Positions 35,397 to 36,398 of a DNA stretch of 36,398 bases are shown in pieces (within the stretch, counting starts at the first letter, position 1; every line of letters begins with the position of its first letter). The DNA is taken from NCBI GenBank assembly GCA_026196615.1, contig JAPHSW010000169.1:1-36398 (forward strand). Direction: 5' to 3'. A program made the translations under genes and the position numbers. The DNA is from Gammaproteobacteria bacterium (GTDB lineage: Bacteria > Pseudomonadota > Gammaproteobacteria > GRL18). The notes beneath the pieces were generated by a model, which made no database searches, was not told the origin of the DNA, and saw only the letters and a program-made list of their open reading frames with translations.

Positions 35397-35825
35397 TTAA
35401 TTAATAAAAATTGGTGCACTAGATGTCTCATTGTAAAGACTATCCAGTTCTTCCTGTTGAAGTTTTTTACTCCAAACAATTTTTGAGCTACCATTCACTT
35501 TTACTTTAAACTCATTTACATCAATGGAATGATATTTTTTATTAAGCTCACCTGTTACGATGACATTTTCTAATGCGTGACGTGCTTTAACACTACGTGG
35601 CATTTGAAGGAAATAGTAATCACCAGATTTATCCTGAAGAACAAAATCTCTCTCTAATGCAAGATGTGGGTCAAGTCTGTCTACAGGGCAGGTTTTACCT
35701 TCGTGAGCACAGCTATGACCATTAAGTTTACCTGTAAATGTTTCTGCCAGAACAGATGCAGGGGCTGCAAGAATTGCAAGAAATGAAATAGAGAAAGCTA
35801 CATTTTTAATTGTTTTAAGTTTCAT
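35397..35825 (-). CDS. Small exported two-cysteine protein of unknown function
   Basis: No family is recognised. Of 142 residues, 1-27 are a signal peptide (cut after VLA). The mature start GKLNGHSCAHEGKTCPVDRLDPHLA carries two cysteines in a CxxxxxxC arrangement with a nearby histidine, which could form a disulfide or bind a metal. The rest is a short beta-rich domain (FVLQDKSGDYYFLQ, ENVIVTGELNKKYHSIDVN). AAGGAA serves as ribosome-binding site. A TlpA-like thioredoxin follows on the same strand, so it may be a redox client. The gene is framed by inverted repeats sharing TTAAATGAACAT. Confidence 0.8.
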   Translation of the reverse strand: MKLKTIKNVAFSISFLAILAAPASVLAETFTGKLNGHSCAHEGKTCPVDRLDPHLALERDFVLQDKSGDYYFLQMPRSVKARHALENVIVTGELNKKYHSIDVNEFKVKVNGSSKIVWSKKLQQEELDSLYNETSSAPIFIN

Positions 35826-35890
35826 GATAATAATTCCTTATAGTAAGTAGTAGATTAGAAGACGACCATAATTGGCGTCTACATTTAAAT

Positions 35891-35917
35891 GAACATTTAT
35901 TGATTCAACAAATGTTC
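35891..35917 (-). promoter_or_regulatory. Inverted repeat upstream of the two-cysteine gene, candidate operator
   Basis: GAACATTT (35891-35898) and AAATGTTC (35910-35917) are perfect 8-base arms with an 11-base spacer, 66-92 bases before the start codon. The left side extends into TTAAATGAACAT, the motif also present in the downstream hairpin. The symmetry suits a dimeric regulator. Confidence 0.45.
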
Positions 35918-36003
35918 CTTAACTCAGTTAGACAAGTTTTACCTATAGGGATAATTTGTATGCCAACTAAGATAAATTTTAAGGTGTATGTTTGTTATTA
36001 ACC

Positions 36004-36042
36004 ATACGTAACATCCGATAAATCAGAGTGGGGGTTACGTAT
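36004..36042. repeat. Inverted repeat in the divergent region
   Basis: ATACGTAAC (36004-36012) and GTTACGTAT (36034-36042) are perfect 9-base arms around a 21-base spacer. It may be an operator or part of an RNA hairpin; no T run follows. Confidence 0.45.
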
Positions 36043-36305
36043 ATTTCCTTAATACAATACGGCCTTTGAATGAACGGAAATTCACTATGTTTATATTTCA
36101 TTTAAGTTTCTTTGAAGTTCTATGAGGATTACAATTACCAAGATTTGGAAGCGCAGAGGTTCTTGATAGTTATGTTTTTTCATAGAAAAGTCTTTATTTA
36201 GTAATGTTGTAAAAAATAATGAAAAATATGACCCTTTTGTTTGGGGGTTCAGATTTTTTAAGCTTGACCTAAATTTGTTGTTTTTATGTTTTAGATAGTA
36301 TGAAG

Positions 36306-36334
36306 TTGCTGTTTATATAAACTGTAATTATTAT
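36306..36334 (+). promoter_or_regulatory. Sigma-70-like promoter for the gene starting at 36379
   Basis: TTGCTG (36306-36311), a 17-base spacer and TATTAT (36329-36334) give a plausible promoter. Transcription would begin near 36341, leaving a leader of about 38 bases. Confidence 0.45.
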
Positions 36335-36378
36335 ATGTAAAAACTAACTATTCATTCCCAACTGAGAGAATCATTATT

Positions 36379-36398
36379 ATGTCTGAAAGAATCAATAC
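36379..36398 (+). CDS. Start of an unidentified protein (3' end outside window)
   Basis: An ATG after GAGAGAA begins a frame reading MSERIN and one partial codon further before the window ends. The ribosome-binding site and the promoter upstream make a real start likely, but nothing can be said of the product. Confidence 0.5.

Larger units (their letters stand above)
35826..36378. other. Long divergent intergenic region, no gene seen
   Basis: These 553 bases separate the two-cysteine gene (-) from the gene beginning at 36379 (+). No convincing reading frame was found. It contains an inverted repeat near 35891-35917, a second at 36004-36042, and a sigma-70-like promoter at 36306-36334. Such length between divergent starts leaves room for a small RNA or complex regulation. 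Confidence 0.6.

Overview
The window comes from an AT-rich (by eye), free-living, probably motile gammaproteobacterium. Supporting traits are the short gammaproteobacterial form of PurB, an AcnB-type aconitase, a ppx-ppk pair, a standalone MnmC N-terminal domain, an AlgP/H1-like Lys/Ala-rich protein and a cheR-hsbA-hsbR-hptB-like cluster. I cannot name the genus. No rRNA, tRNA, CRISPR array, transposase or phage gene was seen.

Layout. (1) 1-6195, + strand: the end of a chemoreceptor, then cheR, cheD and cheB, then a three-gene partner-switching module: a STAS anti-anti-sigma protein, a receiver/PP2C phosphatase/ATPase-kinase fusion, and an HPt protein. It matches the HsbA-HsbR-HptB pathway known from Pseudomonas. 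(2) 6262-6984: a histone-H1-like protein with its own promoter and a strong terminator. (3) 7033-11650, - strand: a secretin-like fragment protein, ppx and ppk, probably one operon for polyphosphate turnover. (4) 11773-16482, - strand: a PLD-like hypothetical protein, a GNAT acetyltransferase, purB and a second, full-length chemoreceptor. (5) 16699-18587, - strand: a two-gene ABC-2 exporter. (6) 18727-21267, + strand: acnB, closed by a strong bidirectional terminator, facing a standalone mnmD (21380-22144, - strand).

(7) 22145-26416, + strand: a very AT-rich accessory stretch with four loosely spaced genes of unclear function. These are a secreted beta-rich protein, a 549-residue P-loop ATPase, a small lipoprotein and a HExxH metalloprotein starting with TTG. 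Two diverged copies of a roughly 60-bp upstream element precede the two exported-protein genes. The ATPase gene is bracketed by a shared GACACCCAT motif, and its upstream copy is part of a 16-bp-arm inverted repeat. This is the best candidate for something undescribed.

(8) 26455-34716, - strand: a FixJ-type response regulator, a LysR regulator, a short reading frame with an in-frame amber codon, and a tight four-gene metabolic operon. That operon runs FMN glutamate-synthase-like protein, acetolactate-synthase-like TPP enzyme, aldehyde dehydrogenase, unknown exported protein. (9) 34789-35825, - strand: a TlpA-like thioredoxin and a small exported two-cysteine protein. The small protein's gene is framed by inverted repeats sharing the motif TTAAATGAACAT. 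A new + strand gene begins at 36379 and runs off the window.

Working together, region 1 links receptor methylation to a phospho-regulated anti-sigma switch. Regions 3 and 4 are housekeeping. Regions 7 to 9 hold most of the unexplained biology.
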